Shown: piece by piece, positions 24,485 through 34,705 of the stretch | Numbering within the stretch: the stretch's first letter is position 1 | Layout of the letters: each line of letters opens with the position of its first letter | DNA from: Siphlonurus alternatus | Taxonomy: Eukaryota > Arthropoda > Insecta > Ephemeroptera > Siphlonuridae | NCBI GenBank assembly: GCA_949825025.1 | Contig: OX463781.1 | Span: 6,117,370-6,181,369, forward strand | Direction of reading: 5' to 3' | Length of the DNA: 64,000 nucleotides | Program-made: the position numbers and the translations under genes | Notes under the pieces: model-generated | The model's input: the letters and a program-made list of their open reading frames with translations, nothing else | What the model was told of the DNA's origin: nothing | The model's database searches: none

Positions 24485-24568
24485 ACAACTTTTGTACACT
24501 AGCGCCAAAGCTCCTTAGCGGCAAGAGTTTGAACTTGTGACATCAGCTGTTTAGCAAATTTTGTTAAG

Positions 24569-27500
24569 ATGGACCAAATTACTGCGATGTTTTTTCAATT
24601 ACTTTTGCAAGTACAGCGAACATTCTGTACCGCTCAAGAAAGAAATCGACGAAGAAGAAGATTTATTTTAACGATGATTCGTCGCAGGCTTCAGCAGGTA
24701 ATTTAACAAATAATATTACGCAGATAATTTTGGCGCCTAAAATTTCCGGCCCTCTGGCCGCTCTAACAGAGTTTTGTCATTAGTAATATTATTATTAAAT
24801 AACTCATGAAATTAAAATTTCCTTCGCCCTGATATCTAAAAATATAATAAGTTTAATATACATGTTCCTTTTGGTTGGAATATAATTTCTGAGTTGTGCA
24901 ACAGCCCTTCATTTCTAAGCTGTGTTGCACATTTGTTAGTGCCATGCCGTGAACACATATCTCTGGTTATACACTTTAAACATGTATTACAAATTGCCTT
25001 ATTCTTTAGAACCAACGCCGCCAATATTGTCTTCAAGACATCCCTTTTCATGGAGTACTGTGGTCTATCCTGCGAGGAGACGAACGAGCAACAAAGGAAC
25101 ATTTACGAGTGACACCTGCGGCTTTGGTTTTGCTGGAGAGAGAAATTGAAGAACTAAGACAAAAACGTCATGGATGGACGATTAGGCTTGAGGTATGCAT
25201 AAACTTGATAAAAATTATTAAGGTAGAGATAACACCGATCAGATGTTCGACGTACTCTCCTTTGATTAACATGTAAACCTTGGCAAATTCACAAAAATTC
25301 TGAATGTTTTTTGAGAGGCAGATATCTGTGCCTAAAATCCATAGAAAAAAATTTCAAAACAATTTGACGAGCCGATTTTTTAAATTATTTTTTTTTTTTT
25401 TCATTTTCAGCACACTGTGGGGCTTTCCCAATGCATGGAGACAGTGGCGTAACTACAGAGGGGGCCAAGGGCCCCGGGCCCGTGCATCTAAGAGGGCCTT
25501 TTCAGTTAAGCTCATTAAAGAAATTTCAATTGAGCGTGACAGAAAAAAAGTAAAAAATAAACTAAACTAGGCATTTTTTTTTCCGTAAACAAATAAAGTT
25601 TTTAAATGTTTGTCACAAATATGAAGACCAGGAGCGAGCATTTATCGTTATCATTTGGCAATGGGGAGAACAATAGCTTATACAAACATGCTCCTCATCT
25701 GACTCATCTCTCCTTGTTTTATGACATTTAAGATTCGAATGAACCATCCCAAATTTAGTTCATCATGTCGTTGAAGCACACGCATGTGCAGTTGAAACAA
25801 AATAAGTCAAAATTGTGCTTCAATTAGTTAATTAGTAATTCATGTTATAGTAGAGATTAAAATGAACTAATATGAATTTTAATATTTTTACAACACCATA
25901 TGCTCTGTGTTTGTTATTTTTGTTTTATAATTGCCGATTGCTGCATAACGTGACATCTGTGGATCTGCAGATATAAATGGTTCCCGGACAACTCGGAGCG
26001 CGGTCGACTGGGAGCCGGACAGCTCGGAGCCAAACGTGTTTCTAGGACAACTCGGAGCACGGACAGCTCGGAGCGCGGACATCCTGGAGCCTCGGTAGGA
26101 CAACTCGGAGCACGGACAGCTCGGAGCGCGGACATCCTGGAGCCTAGCTAGGACAACTCGGAGCACGGACAACTTGGAGCGCGGACATCCTGGAGCCTAT
26201 CTAGGACAACTCGGAGCACGGACAACTTGGAGCGCGGACATCCTGGAGCCTAGCTAGGACAACTCGGAGCACCGTTGTTTTTAAATTATTGAATGAATTT
26301 CAAAATTAAAATTGTTGTATTCCGAGAATACATCAGTGAGGTACGTTCTACTGTCTAATATATAGATAGGTGTCATTATCATTGTTAATTGAACTTTGTG
26401 AATATTTTTGTTTATATTACATAACATTACATAAATTATGAATCATGTTTGTTCCGTATTATTTAATTACTAATTTTAGTTACACAAGAAACTTTATAAC
26501 GAATTAAGTTGGTAAAAGTTGAGAAAGGAAATTAAAAAGTATAAGATAGTTACTTCCATATATACTAGACAGTATAACGTACCTCACTGATGTATCATCA
26601 GAAAACTTAATAATTTTTTTTATATACTTACATAATAAATAAAAGTAATATAACAATAAATGTTACGATTAACGATACATTCTCGGAATACATCAATTTT
26701 AATTTTGAAATTCATTCAATAATTTAAATAAAACGGTGCTCCGAGATGTCCTAGCTAGGCTCCAGGATGTCCGCGCTCCAAGTTGTCCGTGCTCTGAGTT
26801 GTCCTACCGAGGCTCCAGGATGTCCGCGCTCCGAGCTGTCCGTGCTCCGAGTTGTCCTAGAAACACGTTTGGCTCCGAGCTGTCCGGCTCCCAGTCGACC
26901 GCGCTATCGGATACCGATATAAATTAATAAAGAATTTATAAAATATTGCGCAAATCTAATTTCATTAAAATATGTATTTTTCCACATTAAAAAAAAGTGT
27001 CACGCCCACATTTTCTAAAAAAAATTCACCTCCGGCGGGAATCCCTTCCCCAATCCCCCCCCCCCCAACCATCCGCCCCCGAAGCCGCCGCTTCGCGGCG
27101 AAGGGGTCCAAGCGGGCCTTTGGCCACCGGGCCCACATTTTGTAGTTACGCCACTGCATGGAGATATATACACACTAAAAATTTAATTATAAAAAATCAG
27201 CCCGTTAAACTGTAAATCTTTTTCTATGGCTTGTAGGCACTAATATCTGCTTCTCCAAAAATATTCAGAGGTTTTGTGAATTTACTTCGGTTTACATGTT
27301 CATCAAAGGAGAGTACGTCAAACAGCTGATCAGCGTTATCTCTACCTTAAGAGAGAAGGAAACTAAACATACTTTTGTTGCAGGCAATGATGTTCCTCTT
27401 CTGGCTTGCCTGCGGCACTTCATACAGAGTGGTCTGCGTTACATTTGATATTCCTAAATCAACGGTGTTCCGACTCATCACCAAAATGTTAAACGTAATG

Positions 27501-28217
27501 GTTCGGTTGTTGCCAAGAATAGTAAAATTTCCTCATGCAAATCAGTTAAACAATATTGGATTAGGTTTTGCTGAAAAAGCAGGTAGTTTGGTGTTTAGAC
27601 ACTGTGTAGGGGCAATTGATGGGTCTCATGTCGAAATCATGATACCTCCCCACTTGCATGAGCAATATATTAATCGCAAATCCTATTTATCGTTACAAAT
27701 GCAAGCACTCTGTGACAGTAATGGCATGATAATCGATTTCTTTTGTGGGTTCCCTGGTTCGGTTCACGACACTCGTGTGCTGCGTCACAGCTCGCTCTAT
27801 AGGCTTGGTATGTACCCTCCAGAAGGATATTTTATAATTGGTGATGGTGGATATCCAAACAGGATACAACCCATTCGCTTGTTAACCCCATATAGGAACC
27901 CGATAGGAAACATGCAAACTACTTTTAATCATCGTCTTTCCAAAGCTAGGATGATAATAGAAAGAGTCTTTGGATTAATGAAGAACCGCTGGCGTGCTAT
28001 CTTTACAAAAGTGATTGAAGTAAAGGTTGAAAAAGGTATAAAAATGATGGCAGCTTGCGCAGTGATGCATAATATATGTTTAACTGCTGGTGAAGTTCTG
28101 CGTAATCATGAGGTCCCAAATAGGAATCCAGCCAATAACATCGCTGATGAGCTGGACGGCAATGCCTTTAGGGACAACCTGGCCCAGCAGGTGATCGCAG
28201 GTTTAATTAATAACTAA
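24569..28217 (+). CDS. PIF/Harbinger DDE transposase, 3 exons, about 381 aa
   Basis: Exons at 24,569-24,697, 25,010-25,192 and 27,384-28,217 join in phase 0 at CAGCAG|GTAATT...TTCTTTAG|AACCAA and CTTGAG|GTATGC...TTGCAG|GCAATG. Exon 1 (43 aa, MDQITAMFFQLL start) is basic, with an RNRRRRRF run. Exon 2 (61 aa) carries the acidic/basic leader HGVLWSILRGDERATKEHLR. Exon 3 holds a helix-turn-helix-like SYRVVCVTFDIPKSTVFRLI and the DDE domain. The length is normal for the family (roughly 350-450 aa). The enzyme would cut and rejoin transposon ends in the nucleus with the SANT partner encoded at 34,706-44,939. No frameshift or stop was seen. Intron 2 is swollen to 2.2 kb by three nested elements. Confidence 0.9.
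25442..27156. mobile_element. Non-autonomous hAT-like element, 1,715 bp
   Basis: Perfect 16-bp terminal inverted repeats CAGTGGCGTAACTACA are flanked by an 8-bp direct repeat CATGGAGA (25,434-25,441 and 27,157-27,164). The CAGTGGCG tip and 8-bp duplication are diagnostic of hAT elements. Subterminal sequence is GC-rich (GGGCCCGG runs). No transposase is present. The middle is occupied by an inverted pair of tandem arrays (25,997-26,905). It inserted into a TTAA palindrome in a Harbinger intron. Confidence 0.92.
25997..26905. mobile_element. Foldback element with GGAC-headed tandem repeats
   Basis: The left arm (25,997 to about 26,375) and right arm (about 26,560 to 26,905) are inverted copies. 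They share the outer block AGCGCGGTCGACTGGGAGCC, a tandem array, then AATTTTGAAATTCATTCAAT, TTCTCGGAATACATC and ACGTACCTCACTGATGTAT toward the centre. The arrays consist of 15-16-bp sub-units such as GGACAACTCGGAGCAC, GGACAGCTCGGAGCGC and GGACATCCTGGAGCC, grouped into higher units of about 60 bp. The left arm has more units than the right. It is nested in the hAT-like element. No coding capacity; the cysteine/serine/proline-rich open frames are translations of the repeat. Confidence 0.85.
27384..28217 (+). CDS. Transposase exon 3: catalytic DDE domain
   Basis: The catalytic triad is visible: first D in VGAIDGSHVEI, second D in YFIIGDGGYPNRIQP, E in ARMIIERVFGLMKNRWR. The motif FCGFPGSVHDTRVLRHS between the first two acids and the C-terminal MMAACAVMHNICL are hallmarks of the DDE_4/PIF-Harbinger family, also seen in the domesticated relative HARBI1. 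The frame is open from the acceptor at 27,383/27,384 to the TAA stop at 28,215. An in-frame ATG at 27,387 exists, but upstream exons join cleanly, so it is not the likely start. Confidence 0.95.
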   Translation, partial: AMMFLFWLACGTSYRVVCVTFDIPKSTVFRLITKMLNVMVRLLPRIVKFPHANQLNNIGLGFAEKAGSLVFRHCVGAIDGSHVEIMIPPHLHEQYINRKSYLSLQMQALCDSNGMIIDFFCGFPGSVHDTRVLRHSSLYRLGMYPPEGYFIIGDGGYPNRIQPIRLLTPYRNPIGNMQTTFNHRLSKARMIIERVFGLMKNRWRAIFTKVIEVKVEKGIKMMAACAVMHNICLTAGEVLRNHEVPNRNPANNIADELDGNAFRDNLAQQVIAGLINN

Positions 28218-28342
28218 ACAAGTTTAATATTAACCCACGCCTGCAGTACAGGCATGATGATCACATGAGAGGTGATGGAGGGTCCTGTAACTGGTTCTGT
28301 AACACATTTAGCTAGATTTGAGGTATCAAGGCTGCATATAAT

Positions 28343-28600
28343 GAGCAATTGCATTTTTTTTACAATTTATTTTCTAAACATAGTTTAACGTGCTCTCTGT
28401 TAAGAAATGATTACCAAAAAATTCCAACTAAAATAGCTAGTGGCCTCCGAAACATCAACTTTGGGAATTTTTTTAAGTTCTTTTTGGTGAATGAATTTGA
28501 GATGTATTTTTTTTTTTTTTTTTTTTTCATTTCTCAATAGAGAGCAGCGAGGTTTAACTATTTTTGGAAAACAGATTTTTTAAAAAAAATGCAATCGCTC
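28343..28600. mobile_element. Palindromic MITE downstream of the transposase
   Basis: The left arm begins GAGCAATTGCATTTTTTT and the right arm ends AAAAAAATGCAATCGCTC. Pairing continues inward (TAGTTTAACGTGCTCTCT with AGAGAGCAGCGAGGTTTAAC). About 258 bp, no coding capacity and no clear duplication. Confidence 0.65.
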
Positions 28601-28627
28601 TCGATCTCTATACTTTAATATTCTGTA

Positions 28628-28958
28628 ATGGACAACATACATGAAAAAAATTTATTGCAGAAATGAATAGAGGGTACCAAATTATGCTACTCTGAATTTT
28701 TTCAGATTTTTTTGAGACCCAGAATTATTTTTAAATAATTATTGAAAGAGCGGCCACGCCCCCTGGAGGCGTCAATAGGCGTCCAGTCTCTATCCTTTTT
28801 ATTAAGAAGTTAGGGGTGCCAACTGAAATCACAGGACTTTCAATAATTATTTAAAAATAGTTCCGGGTCTCAAAAGAATGTGAAAAATTTCAGAGTAGCA
28901 TAATTTGGTACCCTCTATTCATTTCTGCAATAAAAATTTTTCATGTATGTTGTCCATT
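28628..28958. mobile_element. Palindromic MITE, family C copy 1
   Basis: Tips AATGGACAACATACATG and inverse. Arms share GGTACCAAATTATGCTRCTC, TTTTTAAATAATTATTGAAA and GGGTCTC-type blocks around a centre containing GCCCCCTGGAGGCGTCA. A second copy lies in opposite orientation at 33,998-34,298. Confidence 0.8.
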
Positions 28959-29054
28959 GTAACATTTATGTATAACTGTAAAAATTTTCAATTATTATAG
29001 TTGTAGGGATGTTAAAAAGTAAAAAAAGATGCATTTTAAAATAACCTTTTTTCA

Positions 29055-29228
29055 TTATACAGCATCAGGCGCAGATCCAGCAAAAAAAGTTGGGGGAAGG
29101 GGGGGGGGGTAGTAATTTTAGTTTTAACATGGGCAATTTCCCCACTCCCAATTTTTCCTTAACATTGGCCTTATGGAAGCAGCTGGGGTCCCCGGAAAAT
29201 TTTCAGCCCCCCCACCCCCGCTTCCCCC
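29055..29228. mobile_element. hAT-like MITE fragment with GATCCAG terminus
   Basis: It begins AGGCGCAGATCCAGCAAAA and continues through GGGGGGGGGG, AACATGGGCAATTTCC and TTGGCCTTATGGAAGC. The order and sequence match the element at 36,703-36,877, whose tip is CAGTGGCGCGGATCCAG. The other end is lost or displaced by the palindrome starting at 29,229. Confidence 0.6.
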
Positions 29229-29702
29229 AATGGGCTTACGGGGTGTCATTTTTTTACTGGCTCAATCAAAAGAGGAGGTCGAAAAATATCCCTTTGATTT
29301 TTTTGTGATTTTTTGAGGGACTGCATCATACCTATAGAATGGAGATTAAAAATGTCTCTTGACCTAGAGGCTCCATCCGCAACGCCTATGTAACCTACGT
29401 CATTACATTCTTTGGGTCAACTATATAATGTTTCTAAACAAACACGTTGCTATGGAAACAAATGATTATTTTTAATAAACAACCAACAATGGAATAATTT
29501 TTAACAAGTGTTACATAGTTGACCCAAAGAATGTAGTGACGTCATAGGCGTTGCAGATGGAGCCTCCAGGTCAAGGGACATTTTTAATCTCCGTTGTAGG
29601 TATGATGCAGTGCTAAAAAAAATCGCAAAAAAATCAAAGGGTTATTTTTCGACCTCCTCTTTTGATTGAGCCAGTAAAATAATTACACCCCGTAAGCCCA
29701 TT
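29229..29702. mobile_element. Palindromic MITE, about 474 bp
   Basis: Tips AATGGGCTTACGGGGTGT and the inverse. Arms share TACTGGCTCAATCAAAAGAG, CTTGACCTRGAGGCTCCATC and CAACTATRTAAYRYTT with a centre near 29,460. No coding capacity. It directly adjoins or interrupts the GATCCAG-type hAT fragment. Confidence 0.8.
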
Positions 29703-29906
29703 ATATTATTATGTGATGTATATTGTATATATTTATTAAGACTTTACAGATATAATTTTAGTACTTTAGGTTTTTAAAATGTAAACTATTTCCAATAAAA
29801 TAAAAGGTGAAACAACTATTTATCTTGTACTTGTTTCAATTGGCTCAAACTTGTTATCTCGACCTTGATAATTATTAAGTTTATATTTTCTTGAGGTATT
29901 TTTAAG

Positions 29907-30257
29907 GGTAAGGTAACACTACCAATGTTAAAAAAAATCCTCACACAAAAATTGTGAAAAAGATTTAAAATGTTCTCCTCTACACCCCCTATCAGTAGCT
30001 AAAATATCAGGTATACAAATACGGTCTAGTTTTTGAGTTATAAATTTTTAAAGTTGACTATTTTAACATGGAGAAATGAAACTTCCATGTTAAATTAGTC
30101 AACTTTAAAAATTCATAACTCAAAAACTAGATCGTATTTGTATACCTGATATTTTAGCTACTGATAGGGGGTGTAAAGGAGAACATTATAATTTTTTTTC
30201 AGAATTTATGTGTGAGGGATTTTTTTTTAACATTGGTGGCGTTACCTTACCCTTAAT
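29907..30257. mobile_element. TTAA-flanked palindromic MITE, family A copy 2
   Basis: TTAAGGGTAAGGTAACACTACC at the left and GTGGCGTTACCTTACCCTTAA at the right. Near-identical in layout to the copy at 18,651-19,006, again with TTAA at both ends. Confidence 0.87.
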
Positions 30258-30464
30258 TGTTATTTTATAATGTAAGTTACCCTAATGGAACCACATTTAA
30301 CACATCATTCAGTTGTTGTTACACTTTAGCTAAAATAAAGACCACTGATTGCTTGATTGCTATTTAAATAATACATTTTAAAAAGAACTAAAAGAAAAGA
30401 AAATCCTTGCTTGCCTTTGTAATTATATTCTTCTCTTTAATTCTTTATGCCTAAAAGTTAATAA

Positions 30465-30635
30465 AGCTGGGTATTAAATGATACAATTTTTTTAATTAAT
30501 GCATACAATTTTTCCTTGCAAGAAAATTTCACCTCCCTACAAATAAATTGAGTTCAAGTTTTCTTGTAAGGAATAATTGAATGCAAAAATTAGAAAAAGT
30601 GTATTTTGTAATATCTTAATACAGGCTTTAAGTAC
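30465..30635. mobile_element. Short palindromic element, family D
   Basis: An imperfect palindrome with GATACAATTTTT..GCATACAATTTTTCCTTGCAAG toward the left and CAAGTTTTCTTGTAAGGAAT toward the right, ending near AATACAGGCTTT. Related pieces lie at about 23,200-23,310, 44,376-44,512 and 58,150-58,262, giving a dispersed family with GCCNGTATYAC-like tips. Confidence 0.5.
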
Positions 30636-31207
30636 GAAATTGAAAAAACGTATGAAATAAATTATGTCAGAAGAGTAATTATCACTTTTTTTATTACTTT
30701 TAACAGTTTTAATAACTTATATAACTGTTATGAACACTGTTTATAAGAGGTGTAATATGTATTATTTTTCTTAAAAATTTTAATTATCTAAATGCATCAT
30801 TTTTACATTGGAAATCAAGAGAGTAAGTTATTTGCGATAAAAAAGGTTTTTTTTGTTAAACAATATGGCTACAAATTCATGATAGCAATTGAAGACGTTG
30901 AATAAATATTTTGGGAAATTGGGATATTAAATTATAGGACAATACAATATTTTTTAAGTAATTTATTGACGTGCAAATAAAATTAACCTTATTCCCCATT
31001 TTTTAGACACCAAAGACATCAAAAAAATTAGTAACATATATACATTGAGATGTAGTTTAAACTTTACATCAAATTAATTTACATACATTTTTTAGGCCAA
31101 AAATAACATATTATATATCATATATCAAAGTAAAGTCACTTAATTTTGTATTATATCTGAGCTTTTCCCCGAAAATTTTTAATTTATTGAAAGTTGCATA
31201 TAATTTC

Positions 31208-31209
<2 letters not shown>

Positions 31210-31252
<43 letters not shown>

Positions 31253-31310
31253 ATACACAACCGTGCCACATATATGTGGATATTTTTTTGCAACACATAA
31301 ATATTATATA

Positions 31311-31358
<48 letters not shown>
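31210..31358. repeat. Two (TA)n tracts
   Basis: TA repeats at 31,210-31,255 and 31,317-31,358, separated by about 60 bases of unique sequence. Confidence 0.9.
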
Positions 31359-31360
<2 letters not shown>

Positions 31361-31908
31361 AAACAGATGCTAGCTGTTATTACATTTAGATTGGGCTTAT
31401 TTTATTTAAGTGTATCATGTGTACTGTACAGTACAACATAGAGCTATTATATATAAATAAGTTTGTGCTAAAACTAGTTGGCACTTGTACTTAACATATT
31501 GGATATAAAAAATAAAATAATGATTTTAAAAATTTAAGATATATTGCTTTGTGATTGAAGTAAACTAATTAAGATTAATTACTAATTAGGAACTAGCACC
31601 AAATTTTTATTGCAATGAGCTTTCATTTCCAAAACATTCATATTATACTCTACTTAAAAATTGTCATGCAGTTCGTGTTTTCTAAGTAAACCTTAGACTC
31701 ACCTTAAATACTAAAAAAATTAATTTCCCCCAAATTTATAGTCAGGGCTAATTGAAAAGTTAAGTTTCACTTTATTTATGAATGTGTTAATTTCAAGCTA
31801 ATAAAAAGAAAAAATTGCATTTGAAATGCTGATATAATTAAACTATATATATTGCAACAATTGTAATAAATTCGATAATAGCTCAGAGACCCTTAGAGAC
31901 CTCCGTCT

Positions 31909-32228
31909 CTTATGGCCAGAAATTTGAAGACCTGAGTGGGGTCCAACCCTAGTCGAAAAATAAGAGTGCTAAGTGATAATTTGAGCAGTAGTCAAGTAGT
32001 TGACTACTTGTTTTTAAGTAGTCAACTACTTGAGTACTGCTCAAATTATCACTTAGCACTCTAGTTTTTCGACTTGGGAGTGTGGAGCCGCTGCTGCATC
32101 GCATGGGCACGGTTAGGCCATGGCCTGGCTTTCAGCTGTGCACGCAGCTGGCAGCCAGCGAGAGCCACGCGTGCCCATGTGATGCAGAAGCGCCTACACA
32201 CTCAGGTCATCAAATTTCTGAGCATAAG
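31909..32228. mobile_element. Palindrome interrupted by a second palindrome
   Basis: The outer palindrome pairs 31,909-31,938 plus 32,077-32,110 (CTTATGGCCAGAAATTTG... then GAGTGTGGAGCCGCTGC) with 32,170-32,228. Its left arm is split by an inner element (31,939-32,076) whose own arms AGTCGAAAAA..AGAGTGCTAAG and inverse form a stem of more than 50 bp with a tiny loop. GAGTG flanks the inner element on both sides (31,934-31,938 and 32,077-32,081), consistent with a 5-bp duplication. Confidence 0.7.
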
Positions 32229-32351
32229 ACACGGAAGCCTTTAAGGGTCCCTGATAATCCAGCTATGCAATAATTTTGATATTAATTATATTGGGAATAT
32301 CACTTCTTTTAGGGTAAATATCGAAGATGCAAATTTTCTATTCAGACAGTT

Positions 32352-32355
<4 letters not shown>

Positions 32356-32393
<38 letters not shown>
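32356..32393. repeat. Poly(A) tract, 38 bp
   Basis: An uninterrupted A run. It may be the tail of a retroposed sequence, but no body was identified with confidence. Confidence 0.8.
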
Positions 32394-32395
<2 letters not shown>

Positions 32396-32489
32396 TGTAC
32401 AAGTAAAAAGTGGAAATCCTGTCCAGGCTACAAAACAATTTTTGTATTTGCCCTTATAATTAAAATAGATTCTAAATAACAATATCCAT

Positions 32490-32840
32490 AACCCTCAATT
32501 CTCCGTCCATTTTTCGCTCAATTCTCCGTGCATTTTTGGAATCAATATCCAAGGAAGAATATTATACAAATTCATGTGCACCTCAGGACCACCACAAACA
32601 TTACCTCTTGTCTCCAGTCTCATATGCTTGTGCTGTGGCTCCAAGAGACAAACAGTGTAGATAACATGTAGAATATCATGGGAAAGTCCATGCCTCCCCC
32701 ACCCCTCTTTACATATTAGAGCATCCAGTCTAGCCATGGAAACAAGTTTCAGTTCACCACACCTCTATACACTGTGATACAAAGTTTATAAACAGAGATG
32801 GGGAAATGTCCATGCTGTCCTGAGGTGCATATTGACCTTA
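32490..32840. repeat. Unclassified repeat-like segment
   Basis: A GC-richer segment with inverted words TGTGCACCTCAGGAC (about 32,575) and GTCCTGAGGTGCATAT (about 32,818), and GGGAAAGTCCATGC/GGGAAATGTCCATGC repeats. A piece (TTCACCACACCTC..GATACAAAG) resembles 14,955-14,990. Probably a dispersed element, but its ends were not defined. Confidence 0.35.
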
Positions 32841-33582
32841 TTACAAATTATAACAAAACATAAGCACTGAAGATGTATTTCCAAAATTTTCATAGTGTAC
32901 GTACTCTAATTAAAAAATGCATGCAGTTTGTCTCTTCTAACTAAACCCTAGAATAGCCTTAAATTATAAAAATTATCAATTTTTTTCAAAAATTCATAGT
33001 TAAATCTTATTAAACAGTGAAGATTAACTTTTATCATGTGTCAATTACAACCTGATGAAAAGAAAAAAAAATATATAATATATAAAATGAAAGTTGACAC
33101 ATCATACAAATATTTTTCATAGTGTTGGAACCTTCAAAATATATTATTGAATATATAATTATAGTGTACAAAAAAAGTAATTAGAAAGTAACCTCAACAA
33201 TTCAAAATACATGGCTGAGGCAGTCAGAGGCAACTGAAGACATCACAATTTTAATTATATAATACATGACGAATAGTAACCTTTCATTTGTTAGCGTAGT
33301 TTTGTCCAGTATTTAAAAATAAACATAATCAGTCAAAATATTGAGGAACTATTAACATGTATAATTTACAGGTCATATTATATTTATTATAATATAAACA
33401 TCAGTCTCCTTAATTTCATGACCAAATTATACATTATCAATTCATATGATATTGCTCAGAAGTAAAAAAGTTAAGTTCAATAAAAGTTAATACATTACAT
33501 TCTTCTATTATTATTATTCATAGTTAGGACAAAAGTAAAACTACAGCTGACAAGCATCCACAACACATTTTGCACTTTAATG

Positions 33583-33895
33583 TTAAGGTAACATGATTCA
33601 GCTGAATTGTTTAGTCCCATTTGGACTAAACAATGTTCTCCTCTACATCCCCTATCAATAACAGATATAAAAAAGGAGCTGGTTTTCGCGTTATGAATTT
33701 TTAAAGTTGACTTATTTAACATGGAGGTTCCATTTCTCCATGTAAAAATAGTCAACTTTAAAAATTAATAACTAGAAAACTAGCTCGTTATTTTTAGCTA
33801 TTGATAGGGATGTAGAAGAGAATATTTTATTTTTTTTTTATATTTTTCATGAAAGGTATTTTTTTAGCATTGGTCAGCTGATCCGTGTTATCACT
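33583..33895. mobile_element. Divergent family A-like palindrome
   Basis: It contains TGTTCTCCTCTACATCCCCT, a TTAACATGGAG centre, TAAAGTTGAC arms and the inverse, as in family A, but the left tip is altered by an extra TTTAGTCCCATTTGGACTAA hairpin and the right tip is replaced by family B-like GTGTTATCACTACCT. Confidence 0.6.
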
Positions 33896-34405
33896 ACCTA
33901 AAGGAAAATAAAAGTATTTGAATTTTAAATTTCAGCATTGAGGTCTCTCCCGTAGAAAGCCAACCTAAAAACTTAATTAAAAAAAATCGTCTCGAATAAT
34001 GGACAACATACATGAAAAAAATTACCAAATTATGCTGCTCTGAATTTTTTCAGATTTTTCGGAACTATTTTTAAATAATTATTGAAAGTACTGTGATTTC
34101 AGTTCGCACCCCTGAAATCTTAATAAAAAGGATAGAGACTGGACGCCTGTTGACGCCTCCAGGGGGCGTAGCCGCACTTTCAATAATTATTTAAAAATAG
34201 TTCTGGGTCTCAAAAAAATCTGAAAAAATTCAGAGCAGCATAATTTGGTACCCTCTATTCATTTCTGCAATTAAATTTTTTCATGCATGTTGTCCAGTGT
34301 CTTGAAATTTTTTTAATGGCTTTTAGGTACTTAATTGTGAATTTGCTAAGGTTTACATGTTAATCAAATGACACTAACAAATCAACTGATTCACGTTACC
34401 TTACA
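33896..34405. mobile_element. Partial family B palindrome split by family C
   Basis: 33,925-33,997 and 34,299-34,405 match the right half of family B (CCAACCTAAAAACTTAATTA, GGCTTTTAGGTACT, TTTACATGTTAATCAAA). Between them lies the family C palindrome at 33,998-34,298. Confidence 0.65.
33998..34298. mobile_element. Palindromic MITE, family C copy 2
   Basis: The same tips and internal blocks as 28,628-28,958, with the GGACGCCTGTTGACGCCTCC core in reverse orientation. Inserted in a family B remnant. Confidence 0.8.
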
Positions 34406-34705
34406 CATAACTTGTGAGAATTAATGTAAACTAAAATTATGTTTACAATGAAGACATTAAATCAAAACATTGGAGGAAGAGAACATCTTCAGAATTATAC
34501 TTTCAAAGTGTTGAACTAATGTCAAACGTAGTACGGTATAGTATTGCACTCCTCCCTCCTCGCCTCTCTCAAAATACAAAGAAGTATGATAGACAAAATA
34601 ATTCATAAGAATAAAATAATGAACACCTCCTAGCTTAGTTTACTCTGTTCATTGTATTGCAATTATGAAGACTTTATAAAATTAACCCCCGCCACCCAAA
34701 CCAAA

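Larger units (their letters stand above)
25218..27350. mobile_element. TTAA-flanked palindromic MITE, family B copy 1, split by a hAT insertion
   Basis: The left half (25,218-25,441) begins TTAAGGTAGAGATAACACC and the right half (27,157-27,350) ends with the inverse GTTATCTCTACCTTAA. The halves pair with each other and match the uninterrupted family B copy at 38,379-38,771 through ATTAACATGTAAACCTT and GAGGCAGATAT. It is interrupted by the hAT-like element at 25,442-27,156. It sits in intron 2 of the Harbinger transposase. Confidence 0.88.

Noticed and set aside
25888..26927. Cysteine/serine/proline-rich repeat proteins, and a CRISPR-like look of regularly spaced repeats
   Set aside because: The repeats are contiguous tandem units in inverted arms, without unique spacers, in a eukaryotic sequence; the frames are translations of them.
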